NCBI GenBank assembly: GCA_022749755.1
Contig: CM040448.1
Span: forward strand, 13,576,481-13,640,480
Source of the DNA: Azadirachta indica
Taxonomy: Eukaryota; Streptophyta; Magnoliopsida; Sapindales; Meliaceae
Direction of reading: 5' to 3'
Length of the DNA stretch: 64,000 nt
A program made the position numbers and the translations under genes. Below are positions 1 to 19,207 of this stretch, in pieces (the first letter of the stretch is position 1; each line of letters opens with the position of its first letter). The notes under the pieces are model-generated. The model did not search any database, was not told where the DNA came from, and saw only the letters and a list, made by a program, of their open reading frames with translations.

Positions 1-267
1 AAGATGCCATACACTATGATTCTAAGAAGACCTTTCTTGAGAAAAACAATGGTGGTAGAAAGTATACATTATTTTAAGCTCAAGTTCAGAGCAAGTAAGG
101 GCATCGAAGCAATGTGGGGTAATTAGAGAGTAACCCGAATATGTTTTGTGGTATCTTCTAAAAGGTCTTATTGTATAACAACACCATGTGTTATAGAAGT
201 GAATAGGAAAGATGCTGAACAACAGAGGGTGATAGAGAAGTTGGAAAGGAAAAAGGGATAAAAAGAA

Positions 268-720
268 ATGAAGCCAACAGTTGAGCCGATAAACAAGTTG
301 GAATCAGTGTCTCTTGATCCAATGAGGCTAAAGTATATTACAAAAATTAGCTCTTAGTTACCTAAGCATGAAAAAAGGAGACTTATCAACTTCTTGAGAG
401 AACATGCAGGTGCGTTTGCCTGGTCTCGTGAGGATATGCCAGGAATTGATCCAAGGGTGATTTCACACCGATTAGTGGTTAATCCCGCATTCAAACCTAT
501 TAAATAGAAGCGAAGGGTTTTTAATTAGGAAAAAATAGTAGAAATCAAGGTGGAGGTTGACAATCAAGGCAGGATTTATAAAGGAAGTATGTTATCCGAA
601 TGCAACAGCTAGGCACAAGTTGTGATATTTTATGGATGCATTTTCAAGGTAAAACCAAATCAAAATGCATTAGGTTGACCAGGACAAGACAGAAGGTGTT
701 GTGTGAGAATATATAAAAAA
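268..720 (+). mobile_element. Ty3/gypsy reverse-transcriptase remnant
   Basis: Conceptual translation shows the linker and start of a Ty3/gypsy pol reverse transcriptase: LINFLREHAGAFAWSREDMP, then GIDPRVISHRL and a P-IK-KRR block, broken by in-frame stops at the positions of Q and A codons. A second piece gives KAGFIKEVCYPN, followed directly by FMDAFSR and NQIKMH. In an intact element roughly 40 residues lie between these two blocks, so there is an internal deletion as well as point stops. No LTR, primer-binding site, integrase or RNase H is visible nearby. It is a dead fragment; the family assignment rests on the remembered gypsy pol consensus. Confidence 0.8.
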
Positions 721-3700
721 AATAAAAATTCAATCTTGTGAGTATTTCATCGAACACTTATTTGCATCACTAAAATTTTTTAAAGGCAAATTTGTGCTTA
801 ACCCCTTTTAGTGGACGAGCCTAACATTAGGGATAAAACTGTTAAAATTTATCAAACTATGTCTTAATTTATTATTTTACTAAAGTTTAGAGACTGAAAT
901 GTTATTATCTCATTTATTAATACATAACATATTTTATTTTTATAATATTTTGTATATTTTGATTATACATAAATATAAATTATAATATAGTTATAAGTGT
1001 TGTTGTATAGTATATTTTATCTATATATTAATATTTATTTATGATTTATTTTATTTATTTTCTAATACCTAATTAATATTAAATTATTAATATATTGTAA
1101 AATAAATAAATTTATATTTTAGTTATAATATATTAACAAATATTATTTATATTATTTATGAATATATAAATTTATAACAAATAAATTTAATATTATTAAT
1201 GTACTAGAAAATAATATTATGTCTTATTTTATTAATTAATAGTATTATCCAAAGTTCAATTATTTGCTTGCTAAATTCCTCTTTCTGCATTGGAAGTAGA
1301 AGAAAAAGATTTTGTAACTTTAACGTCACCTTCTCTTTTCAATTTTAATTCAGCAAATTCACTATTTCGATTGCATAGTTTTAATGGTTAGTCATCAACT
1401 TGAAGTTAATTTCCTTTTAAGGTTTTAATATTATCCTCTTTAACTAGTTTTGTTCGAAACCTTAAAAATTCCAAGTATTTCTTTTATTATGTCGTTCCTT
1501 TTTATATCCAAAGACATCTTGTCTTTTGCATATGTAAGATGAATCATCAATAATAATCTCTTAAAAAAAACTTCATTCCGATCTATCATAGAAGAATTAT
1601 CCAACCACCACTTTGACGAAGAGATAACGTGGGGAGAGAGAGGAAAAGAAAGGCTTGAAAGAGAAGAGAGAAGAAAGAAGTGGAGAGAAAGAAAGTAGGA
1701 TTTTTACCGAAGCTAAGAGAGTTGTTCTGGGTCTTAGAGATGAAGAAGAGGATTGAGTTCGATTAGTAAGACCATATGCTATGTTTTGGAGTAATTTATG
1801 ATTGTGTCATGTGAGGTAGCTATTGAAAGAATGAAGAAAGAGAGATCTTGCTGGTGGGTTTGGTTTAGATCTGAATTCTGATGAAGAAAAGTGGAGTGGA
1901 GTTTGCAAAGGAGAAGAGGCAAAGGGACAGGTTATCGAACAGTAATGGCGTTTAAGCGCAAAGATGTTAAATGATGATGACAGAGAACTGCATGAGTTAG
2001 TCTTTAGTGGGAAGGAAATGGTGGTATAAAACAATTCTGAGTACTGTTTTAGGTTATTTTCAACTAGCCACTTTGAATTAGCTTGTATTTCATTATGATA
2101 CAAAAAATATTCTAATACTATATTGCCGTCTATAAAAATTGAAAATATCTCACTAAACTATAAATTTTTAACATCCGTCCAAAATTTTTTAATAGTGCTA
2201 GTACAATGACCAATATACCTTTATATATTTTATCATATAGTTTATTAAGATATTTATCATTTTTATAAATTATACAGTAGCATCTTTGATACTTGTTGTA
2301 TCAAAATTAGATATCATAAAAGTTGAGTAGTTATATGAAATTATTTTTAAAAAATTAAAATTTTGGAATAGATTAAAAAACTTAATCCAAATTTTCTAAT
2401 TGGATTTAAAATCTTAATTTGAAATAAAAATTAAAAATAATTAGCTTCTTCATGATTCTAGCAATCCTACCACCAATAGCAACTGTCTGCCGTATTGCAA
2501 ATGTTGCTAGTCGCCGGTGATTTTGGAGTGAAAAAGAAGCTTCGGCTAAAAGAGTAAAAGGAATGGAGTTTGTTGGTGACAAGTTTAATAGTGATTTTGG
2601 AAGGATTATGAGGAGTTGAGTGGTGGATAATTAGAGATTCAGGGGAAGAAGAAGAAAAGAAGAGAAAGAAAGTGTCTTTTGAAGGAGAGTAAAGAAGAAG
2701 AAAAAAGTTAAGCTTTTCTTCTGATTACACGGAGAAAGGAAAATAAATGGAAGTGTTTTTTAACTAAGGTATTAAATAGATTTCAAGATAGATTCAAGTT
2801 TAGGTTAAATTAGAATAGTAACATTTACATCCCTAAATTTTTAATTTGCATCTCTAAACCTTTTGTAAACAGTGACAAAAATTTTCTTTTAATTTTATCA
2901 AAAAAACAATTTTACTGTTTTATCATTAAATTTTTTTGAATGAACATCATAAATTTATAATTCATTGAGATATTTGTCATTTTAATAGACTGTAATATAG
3001 CATGTCAATACTTGTTATATTACAATAAAATATCACTTAAAAATTAAGTAGACAGATGAAATTATTCTTTTTTGTTTTATTGAAAAAATGATTTTGTTTC
3101 TCACCGTTAAATTTTTTTGACAGACATTGAAAATTTGTACTTTATTAATATATTTTGTATCTTTTTATACTATAGTGTACATCAAAATATTTCTTATATC
3201 ACAACAAAATACAAGCTAATTTTGAGTAATCAATTGAAAATAATCCTACTGTTTTTATGAAAAAAACAGGGATGTTATAGTTGTTCATGTGCAACCATAC
3301 GCACTTTTCACTATGTTGAAAGCAAATTTAGTAATATGATATCAACTAATAAATTTATATGTATGAAAAAAAGACCTCATTCCTCTCTTCTTTCTTTTCT
3401 TTATATACTTATTGATTCATTGATTATTTAAAAAAGTAGTCCTAGTAAAATTCTAATTGGAGATAATTTATAATTTAATGGAACTCTAATTGGAGATAAT
3501 TTAATATCTTAGCTTGTTTATAATTTAAATGAAATATAACTTTTTTAAAAAGACTCTTCATTAAATTTGATATAAATAAGAAATAATTATTGAAATTTTA
3601 TAAAGTTATATCTCTACCTTTTGAACCTTTATTCATTATTATGAATCCAATAACTATTTTATTGAACTAATATGTAAGTGAAAAATCGACTTAATTTCCA

Positions 3701-4353
3701 ATGTTGTAAAAACAGTCCAACACACCATTTTTCTGTTGTGATCTAAATTTTCTTTTATTGAAATAAAACCCGTCAATGACAACGTTTTACATGGTTGTTC
3801 ATGTGCTACAAACACTTCACTATTTTCTCCTTTCATGATAAACATTTTACCAGTTACACATTGGAAATTCATGTTTGATGTTTCTCTACTACTTAATATC
3901 TTATTTATTTATTTTAATGACTTTGCTCTTATGAATTTTAAAAATTTTCAGAACTATCCTTATTATTTAAATATTAGTCAAATAAAACTATAAAGTCCAT
4001 ACAATTAATTAGCAATAATAAGTCTAAGTGAATAGTGTGTTAATCATATAAAAAATTGCATAATTTCTCTTCTATAATACATATAAAAAGTTTGCATCTC
4101 TAAGATTGCTTTTCCCAAAAATATAGAGCTAAAATAATTTAAACAACATAAAATACAAAGAGAAATTAAAAAAAATCTTAAAACAAATATTTATTGATAT
4201 ATTATCACAAATACAGAACCCTTACGATCAAATTTCAATATGGTTTAGGAGGATTAACTAATTGGCAAGCATGCTGCCCTAGAGAGTAAGTTATCCTCAT
4301 AAATGTAGCTAAACAGTACTACACAAACAGGCTGGAATATAAAGAGTTATTGA
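721..4353. other. AT-rich intergenic DNA, no gene recognised
   Basis: I see no credible coding region. The stretch holds long A/T runs, two purine-rich GA tracts on the + strand (about 1620-1700 and 2640-2710), and three diverged copies of a ~185 bp unit that are listed separately. A short direct repeat built on ctctaattggagataattta lies near 3452-3505. The open frames at 1807-2103 and 3654-3872 are low-complexity and match no family I know. The right end includes the 3' flank of the DUF3143 gene. Confidence 0.6.
2140..3252. repeat. Diverged tandem ~185 bp AT-rich repeats
   Basis: Three blocks share the same order of words: about 2140-2365, 2870-3067 and 3070-3252. Each has a run like ttattaagatatttatcatttt, then a cATcttTgatacttgttgtat-like segment, then an 'aaaatatca...aagtagacagatgaaattatt' tail. 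The second and third blocks are almost contiguous, giving a tandem period near 185 bp. No terminal repeats or coding potential are apparent. They could be decayed satellite units or fragments of a non-autonomous element. Confidence 0.5.
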
Positions 4354-6429
4354 TCATGGTCCTCCAAGAATGGCATTTTCAATATCTTCTCTACTTAATG
4401 CATAGCTGAATCTCCTCTCAACATCTTTTTCAAGATTCCCAGGTCCATTCTTCTGGTACCTGCATCACAAGATATAATCATGTTAGCATAATGGAGGTCG
4501 ATAATGATGATATTGTATGAAGAAAGTTGGCACAATATCTTTGTCCCTCATGTAGTAAGGCAGCTGCAGAAAAACTAACACTCTGGTTAAGCTAGCTCTT
4601 AGCCTGCTTGATTAACAACAGATTCCATCAGGTAATGAATGACATTGTTTAGGGGTGCGAGTGGATTGAGTCACAAAAGTAAACCACGTGGACAAATGGA
4701 TTAACTTTCTTGAGTACAATAGATTATATGACATAGGGGATAGAGGGTGGGATTAAAGCACCTTATCAAACGCTAAATCTCGTTCGATTTTTTAACGCAG
4801 TAGGTTAAATAAACGTTCTAATAAATGGAACTAAACGTTATTCTAACTCTAACAAATAACAATCCCATAAGAAACAAAATCAAAGGAAAAAATTTTATTA
4901 AATGAAAGATTATTAAAACAATAGTATAGGTTTTCTATATATAATAGAAAAAATCTAGCGTTACACGTTAACTCAGATAAGAAAAATAACTCTTTCCTAA
5001 ATAAGAAAATTAATAATTAAATAATAAACTAAATTGACATAAATAAAAAAATCTCTACACTAATTAAATTCTAAAATTATCCTACATCATTATAGACTTG
5101 TGGTCGAGAACTGGCAAAAAATTAAGAGAAAGTTACTAAGCCAGATAGGGAAAAAGGGGTGAGACAAAAGAAAAGGACTAAGAAAAATCAAAATAATAGG
5201 TACTCTTTGAATTGAGAAAACATGCTTTCTAGGAAACAGGGCGTGACTTTATTCAAAAGAGTTTGCATTCTTTATCTTCAAACCAATCTAAGAAATAAAT
5301 TCAGTAAGCTGTAACTCAGAAGCTAGGCTGCATTATTGTACCATTATTCCAGGAACTTAGTAATCATTGGTAATCCATCAACACCATTGATGTACTCAAT
5401 CGACACTACCTAAACTTTTCACAATTGATACCCATTGCTACTTCTACTTTTTAGTTTTTGTTTCAACATCCACTTTATAGCCACCTTTCATGATCACACA
5501 GTATCTTTATCAGTATAAAGCCTGACCAAATGATAGATTGCTAGAATTTGTCTCAAATACTTCATGAACATCCACATTGAACTTGTCCATTCAACATCAG
5601 TTTCTCCAGGAAAAATCCACTTTAATCCCCCTGGTCACAAAATTAATAATCCAAACAGGGAAATTGGCAATTTTGGGGGTATCATTTCGCTTCTCAGTTC
5701 CTGCCTTCACCCCAAAAGAAAAAAAAATTAACAAACTAGAAATGCTTAAGCATTTTGAATTTGAAGCTTTCAAGCATAGTGGCAGCAGTTCTGATCTTGT
5801 AATTTATAACTTCTCCATCAAATTCCCAATTACTAATTAAGAATTACTAAGACTCTAACTATCTCACCACTGCACAAGAGCAAAAACCCAGATACACATC
5901 ACTAAACCAATGCTTTAAAACCTCAAAAAACCATGTTTAGAGTAAATAATTCCACTTTAATGGACAAAATAACAAAATCCCATATACAAAAGCACAATAA
6001 ATAACCAGAAAAACCAAAAAATTACCTTATATAAAGATCAGTGACATCAAGCGACAACTGAGCATGCCAATCAGGTTTTTCAACCAGCCAAATAGCTAGG
6101 TCATCTTTGCTCTGATAGAACCCTAGGTTCCTCAGCCAAGCCTCAATGCAAGGCAAGCTGTGCGAGTACAAAGGCTTGTTCTTATCCGGGAGTCTCTTGA
6201 GCCACTCATCTTCCGTGGACGATAGCTCCTCTTCTGCTTCAAATGGCTTCGAGAAAACCAAAGTTAGGGTTTTTCTTGGAGATTGAGAGATGGGATAAGT
6301 AGAAGGAGAGAATTTGGAGAGAAGACGAGGGGATAGAGAGGAAAAGTGAGAGAATTTTGGAGCAATGGATGGTGTTGAAGATAAGAAGATATCTGAGTTC
6401 ATAAATTTAGAAACAGAAATTGCAGACAT
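4354..6429 (-). CDS. Chloroplast DUF3143-family protein, two exons
   Basis: Exon 1 is 6429-6026 and exon 2 is 4459-4354. The splice joins AG|G in phase and gives 169 aa. Residues 1-60 are Ser/Thr/Pro/Lys-rich with few acids, as in a chloroplast transit peptide. The mature part has LYSHSLPCIEAWLRNLGF, the WLVEKPDWHAQLSLDVTDLY block, and ends in KDVERRFSYALSREDIENAI. This matches the small DUF3143 family of cyanobacteria and plastids as I remember it; its function is unknown to me. The donor is AAG|GTAAT and the acceptor GATGCAG|GTACC. The single intron is 1566 bp, three times the coding length. The start is the first ATG, just upstream of the transit-like region. The next gene, an ABCC copy, is on the same strand upstream. 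Confidence 0.85.
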
Positions 6430-7114
6430 GTTGATTGTTTCAATTTTTTTGGTTATTTGAATCTTCTTTACATGGAAGAAAAATGGAAACGGTTAAGAGA
6501 TTTAAAACGGCATTGGTTTGAAGTTCGAAGAGAGCAAAACTCTGGAATTCATTGTCTACTTTCTTCCCTTTCATAGGTCGATGGGGGAAGTGTAGAGAAC
6601 CAAGTGGGTGGATCCCATGCATTTTGGTTTTTTTAAGTCATAAAAAAATAATGTAGGAATTTTATAATTTTTAAAGAAATTTTTATGAAAACGTACAAGG
6701 AAAATTGATTTTGGATACTAATAATTAAAAAAATATATATTTTCATCGTGCTTTTAAATTGTCCAATAATTTTTTTAGTAATTAATTTAAAGTGGACTCT
6801 CAAAATAGATTCCCAAAAAGATCTTTGAAGTTTGAACCGTGTTAGTACTTATAAAAAGAATACAGGACTTCATTGAATTTTATTTTAATTTTAGGTGTGA
6901 AATTACCATAATACAAATCCTTAGGGGTCAGTACCATTAATTGATTATACGTATACAACCTAATTACTTGTCCCTGATGTTGCAAACTTGCTATCTCTTC
7001 AAATTAGGTGTGAAAAACACAATAATTTAATATCACTTTCCCTAAAACAAAACATCTAAGGATGACAGATTCTTCGTAGGGATATTTCCCCGCATCATAT
7101 AATATTTTATTGGA
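6430..7114. other. Upstream region of the DUF3143 gene
   Basis: This lies between the DUF3143 start codon and the 3' flank of the ABCC pseudogene. It contains a presumptive 5' leader and promoter for the - strand gene. I see no clear TATA box or other motif that fixes the transcription start. The open frame at 6440-6622 on the - strand resembles nothing I know. Confidence 0.4.
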
Positions 7115-8840
7115 AGAAAACATTATTCATAAAAAATGGCTCAACAAAACGCATTTGCTTCTTCAAATAATGAAGTATGAGAGTTCAAAATACACACAAC
7201 ATCTCCTAATGAAGGAGCCAAAAAATATTTACATACATCCTACTAGAACTTCTATTTTATCTTTGCTGTCAAAGAAAGCACGAGAAAATTTTAAAACAAC
7301 CACAAAAGAAAAGAAATAACTGTTAGCTTCTTCAATGTGATTCTGCAGAGTGCAGATGAAGCCCAATATTCATTCACTTGCAGCCCAAACAGGGAACGTC
7401 CCTTCTTCTTTAACTTCATTGTCTCATCATAGTCAACAGGTTTATCTGAAACAAAGAGATCTATCCGTGAGTTAGTTATAATCCTTAGATGAAGCTGAAA
7501 GAAATTGCTGCTAAAGCGTTGATTTTCCTGAACCAACTTCTGCACATATGGCCACACTTTCAACAGGTCTAACCTCCAAACTTGTATTCCTTAGCGCGTG
7601 CTTTAAAAATTGGCTGATTTGATGGAAACGGCACGGTTCACATTCTATTTTGCTGCCCCTTTGCCTAACATTTGCACTCTGCAGCTCGGGTGCCTCAAGG
7701 ACTTTTACAATACGTGAAAAAGAAACATTTGCTAGAATGACAACCGCAAGTACGTCCAGAATAAGTCTTATAGGCTCCTGAACTAGACTTAAGGTTGCTA
7801 CAAGTGTGAAAACATTACTAGCACATAGCGGAATCTTGAAAAAAATAGCATGCCCCAAACCCAAAAGTAGAAACAGAAACCAAAATGGTTGATGACCAGA
7901 AGAGAAAACCATCGTATGGTTTTCGCAACTGAAGTGCTGATAACCATTTGTACTCCACCTTCCTTAAATTTTGAATGGCATTCTTGAAATGTTTTACCCA
8001 GGCATATAGTTTCAAAATCTTCATGTTCACAAGTGCCTCATTAAAATGCGTTAGTCTCGCATCTGTTGCAACCATGATTTGAAACTCATGTTCCAATTTT
8101 GAAAGCGGACTGTTACTGATCACAGTGATAATTATGACCACCAAGGCTGCAAGTGCCGCTAAACCATTACACGGAACAAAATTACGATGGAAATACAAAC
8201 CTAGAGACTTGTTCTCCAAGTTTGGTGGAACCAGCAAGGGAACTCTCGGATCCTGTAAGCATCCACTGTAATGTAATTCAATATTTCACCACCCGAATGC
8301 CTCAACCTAGCAACGTTGGAGAATCTCAGTTGCTTCTTATAAATGGCTGCCGTGAGCAAAGACCTCACTTTCAGACTAATAAATCCGCTTCTGAAATACC
8401 TCTGACTTTGCGATAAGGACTTCAAAGTTCTTCTTTAAGAAAAGTGATATCGCCAATACATAACCTTGATATTTGTAACCTGCATTTCCATCAGCAAATA
8501 CAGTGGGAACCTTTAGAAAGGCAAAGAAACCAGATATGAAAATCTCACTCCTATTGCATATTACTATTGTCTCAATATTAATTTTAATGGTTTAGATGAT
8601 GGTTCATCTCGCTTTTGTTTGTTCAAATGATCCGGGAATTGCACGTAGCGGCTTTCTGCAAATTGGGTAAATCTTCATCTCCTAAAGTTTTCTCTCTGCC
8701 CCTTTTCATCAATGGATTCAACCACCGAAAATACATTTTATTGAGAAAATCAGCTTTAGATAATCTAGTAATATGGTCAACAGAATCATCTTTAGTGATG
8801 CCAATGGCTTCGCCATTCAAAGGAGCATTTCAATAGGCGG
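7115..8840 (-). pseudogene. Truncated, frameshifted ABCC10-like copy
   Basis: This is a decayed tandem relative of the intact ABCC gene at 9800-15876. From 8836 leftward it follows the middle of that gene's exon 1: ADFLNKMYFRWLNPLMKRGR, then [19 protein letters not shown], then the transmembrane-domain-1 loops and EVGSGKSTL (Walker A). The homologous pieces fall in changing frames (ends at 8820, 8425, 8237, 7912 and 7563), so at least four frameshifts have occurred. The segment matching LLNAFILVAEGNEG is lost, and the N-terminal ~220 residues are absent. Just after Walker A the sequence jumps into the last intron and last exon (SLFGLQVNEYW), so exons 2-10 are missing. Homology continues through the 3' flank (7115-7320 matches about 9560-9790). 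No functional transporter can be made. Confidence 0.9.
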
Positions 8841-9559
8841 CAAAGATGCTTAAGTTCGGTCCCCCTTAAGAAATTAGTGAGTGAGGTAGAACATCTTTCC
8901 GTTGGACGCAGATGTTCGCGCTATAACACAACTAACGCTCCAATAGGCCCCTAAAATTAAAATCGTAGAAGTTTATTCTTCGCTTAATAAATGTTATCTC
9001 TTGCAATGAAAATTTACAATAAAATTTGAATGTCGCAACAAAAATATGCAAAGAAAATAATTCTTAATTAATTATAAATACGATGTATTGTATCGATAGT
9101 TATATTATATAGTATTTCTCCTTCGTCGTTTCTTTTGCCTAGGTTGCTTGGCTTCCATTGTTAAGGTTATATTCTTCCATAATTTTAACTCTCTAAGCCA
9201 ACTTCATTTGATTTTAATGGACTCTTTTTTCCTTCTCTCGCTCAATAGTGAAAGATCTTATATTCTTGTAAAAACCTTTTTAATTTTAGTGCGTGTCACT
9301 CGTTATTTGCTACGGTGAAATTTCTTAAATTTGATGTTTGGTCATCTTTTGTATCTGATTTTTTTTATTCTTTACATATTTATATTGTATTTTATATGCA
9401 AATTATTAGAAAAAAGGCAAAACATCAACATTCTCGGAAGAAAAACGAACTTTGATAATAAATGAAAATTTTTAATGCATACTTTGATTGCAGAAATGGT
9501 GCCTCTTTAGACAAAATACAAGTTGCAGTTAAACTAAACATTAAGGTAAAAGCTCTGGA
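8841..9559. other. Spacer between pseudogene and intact ABCC gene
   Basis: Homology with ABCC exon 1 stops near 8840. The following ~700 bp shows no coding region or family I recognise. It is moderately AT-rich and lacks recognisable terminal repeats. The abrupt loss of homology suggests that a rearrangement or insertion cut off the 5' part of the duplicate. Confidence 0.4.
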
Positions 9560-9799
9560 AGTAATAATGAAAAATTGGCTCAAACAATCCCCATTTGCTT
9601 CTGCAAATAACAAGGAAATACAGAAAATAATACCCAATGAAGGAACAAACAAATGTCCCTCCTCCTCTTCTAGTTGTTGCGACACTATACATTATATTTT
9701 ACATACATCCTACTTGCACTTCCATTTTCTCTTGATTGCTTCAAAAGAAAGCAAGAGAAATTAAGAAGAGAAAAAGAAATAATTAAATTGTTAGATTCT

Positions 9800-15876
<6,077 letters not shown>

Positions 15877-16800
15877 CCTTATTTATCCCCTTTAGTGGCT
15901 CTTCAAAACCCTGTATTGCACACCAACTCAAAATCATATGTGTGCATAAAAAAAGTTTTACTTACTAATGTCAAAGAAATAATCAGCAAATTTCTTGAGC
16001 CTTAAAAGAATGCAACAACTAAGTAGTGAAAGTCCAACAAAAGAATTAGGAATGCGAATAAGAGATAGCATACAGGAATTCCTGTTTATTATGGCAAATA
16101 ACTAGAAGTTAAAAGATCAAAGCAAGGTAACGTAAATTGCATTCAATTACATCATGACAAGGAGTTCATGTTACCTCAAATGGCCTCACTCTAGAACCTT
16201 TCTGCTTCTCTTTATCTCAAGCTTGAGTGAATATATTCCTGCAAATGTTTAAAACAAATTCAACCTTGAAACAAGCGTCTATCCATGAACAATATTCTAC
16301 ACAGCGAAAGAGGTTAACACTTCAATCCCATTAAGAAAGAATCAAACATTGGATTGACTAATGCATTAAAATATTGATGCTAGATCCACATAGGCATTAC
16401 TTTAAAGAAACAAAATCAGAGGAAGTATTCAAAACAAATTAAACTACTGAAGAAAACATTCTTTTTTTTTGTTTTCATCAGAGAGAAGATAAAAAACCAA
16501 CCAGTGATCAGAAATCACACGATAGGCGGAATCTTTTCTCTCCTACCAAAATGCAAGAGTTATGCGTGCCCCTCGTGAAGCAGAAAGACTGGTCAATTTC
16601 TCCAGTGAAATATTAAAACAAAAACCGGGTTTTCATCAGCATTAATGAAACTTGAGGAGAAGCAGAGAAAGTTCAGGAAAGAAATCGATGTAATGATGGT
16701 GATTTATACGTAAATGCTCTGACAGTGGTATTGATATAATAACAATAATAATAATGTCGGAAGAGGAAGGCAAAATGGTTATGGAACTGGAGTCTGGGTG
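15877..16800 (-). promoter_or_regulatory. Probable spliced 5' leader and promoter of ABCC gene
   Basis: Upstream of the ATG there is an acceptor-like TGCAATACAG|GG about 35 nt before the start. Further upstream, a leader-like block near 16177-16235 is bounded by ATTTGCAG and a GAG|GTAACA donor. A 5' untranslated intron of about 260 bp is therefore likely. The leader probably begins near 16.6-16.8 kb, where composition changes, but I cannot place the transcription start. All of this is inferred from splice motifs only. Confidence 0.4.
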
Positions 16801-18779
16801 TCGTCATGGCTCACGTCTCCCTGTGTTTTGTTTTGCTTTGTTTTTGTTTTCAGCTTTTATAAAATATACGTTGGATTATGAAATGTTGTCCACGTAAAAA
16901 CAGGATTATACTCCTCTTTTCTGCTACCAAAACTAAAATAAAATGTGACTCTAATTAAATGAACGAAGAAGTTTTAGCGAAGATAAATATATTACCTTAT
17001 TTATATATTTATAAAATAAAATTTTACCATTTATATTTACTTTATAATTATCCTTTGCATGATTGAAGGATTTTTGTGAATCCCTTTTCTTTTTATTACT
17101 TTTAATCATTTCATTTATGTATTAAAATATGACTTAATTCAATTAAAAAAATTTAAAAGAAAAACTTAAAAGTCAAACAAATACTTGGAAGTCTTACTGA
17201 AAATAAAAAAAATAACTAAAAGCGTCTAAGGTTGTACTACCTTTTTTTTTAATTTATATTGAGAAATTTGAGAAAATATTCTTTGGATTTGATACTCAAG
17301 CGATTCACATATATTTTACTAAATTCAATAACAATTTTCAGAATAAAATATAAAATTTACTCTATTATCATTTTTACTTCATTTTCCAAACATAAGACAA
17401 ATTATATTTAATTTCATTTCATTTCATTTTCATGCTTCACAAGCCAGTCCCCTTTTAAACATAGCTGACAAAAAGAATTTTTAAAAAAAAATTAACGCAA
17501 TAAAATTTTTGTTCGAAATCTTTACAGGCTTAAAGTGAACCAAGGAGCTTAATTAAATAATAACAAACATAATAATTTAATATTAATTTAAATTAATAAA
17601 ACGTTCAAAGGATTTAAGACCACAAACTTAAGCTGACGGTGGTGGCTTGGACTAGACAGAAAACACGTGGCAATTATACACAGGTCCAAATGTTTGATTC
17701 ATATTATTGCCAAAACTTTGGATGTACATTCCAACTTTTCAATCAGATAAATTTAATTTAATTTAAAATATTTTCAGAATTAGATATATTTTAAATGTAA
17801 AAAAAAAAGAATAAATAAATATAATATATTGTGTTTTATCATATATTGACAAAAAAAAATCTAATTTCTTGAATTTTATGTATATGATGCATATGTGATA
17901 ATTAAGAGTGAAATATAAGCCTTCTTCGGTCTATATGTTTTAAAACGTGTGATTGAAAGCTACTTGCTTTTTTTTTTATATATATTTTCCTTTGAATGGC
18001 ATCTAATTTTTCATTTTTTATATTTTGTAACAGAATGTTGGAATAGTAATTAGGCAGAAAAGACATGATCATTAAGCTATCTTGTCGTTGGAAAAAAGAT
18101 GTGCTTAGCCAAATCATTACATATATAATTTGACTACAGCTAATAAAACGCACGAGCCAATATTTAGATTCAAGCACATCAAGACAAAATCTAAAATCAT
18201 TCCATCAACTTAAATAGTATATGAATCCATTTTGTGATATAAATAATTATGATAATTATGAAGTAATTATGGTATTTGTACATGTAGATTTTATTTAATA
18301 TTGTTGTTTAATGAGTTAAAATGATAATTATTATAAAATAAAATTAAATAAAAATAAAATTTTTCCAAGTACTCTTTAATTTGTTAATAAATATTATAAC
18401 TAGTTAATAATATATAAAGCAATTTAATAAAAATGACGAACATTTGGAATAAAATTTTGATAATAATTATTATTTAAAATATTTTTAAAAAATAACTATT
18501 TAAAATTTTTTTGAATCAAAATACTCCCATGTGAATGTGTTAGGTAGTCATTTTTTCAAAAAATTTTATGAGAATATTTTGGTTCAAATTAATTATTTTT
18601 GTAATATATATTATATGACGGTCATTTAAAAAAATTAAAAAACTAATATTAATTACTATTAAAAATTACCCTAATATATATATAATTTGTTTATACAATC
18701 AATCATATATATTTAATAACTACTATTGATTATATTTTACTATAATTGTGAAATTAAATTTACAACACATTAATATTAA

Positions 18780-19010
18780 ACAAAGCCTACCTCCTAGGTA
18801 GAAAGTAGGTCCATTTAGATGGCGGAAATTTTAAAAAAAAAAAAAACAAAAAGTTCCACAAAGAGAATAGACATTTTACCTACTAAAAACTAAATGAGAA
18901 CAAAAATAGTAAGTAGTAGTACCAGATGGAGGAAGCATAAAGTCCATCTAGGTGGCTTATTTTTGGAAAAAAAAAAAAGGAATATTTCATCTATTAAACT
19001 TAAGGTTTTT
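18780..19010. repeat. Diverged direct repeat, ~140 bp apart
   Basis: Two segments share a pattern: aagtaggtccatttagatggc followed by an A-run and 'gaatagacattttacctacta' (from about 18803), and aaagtccatctaggtggc followed by an A-run and 'ggaatatttcatctatta' (from about 18940). Both have poly-A near the centre. They look like an old local duplication or two poly-A-bearing insertions. Confidence 0.4.
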
Positions 19011-19207
19011 TAAAAACCAAAAGGTATAAGATTATATTATTTTCAAAGAAAAAATTTTGATGAACCATCACTTGTTTACACTCTGGCGCTAAGCTTACAT
19101 TAATATTGGTAGCAGCTAGCTAGCAATATGCATGGATGGAACGTCGACGACGAATGATTGCTGCATGCTGTAAGCACGTGCAAACTTTTTTACACGACCA
19201 TCACCTT

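Noticed and set aside
6440..6622. 60-codon - strand ORF upstream of the DUF3143 gene
   Set aside because: It reads through what should be the leader/promoter and resembles nothing known.
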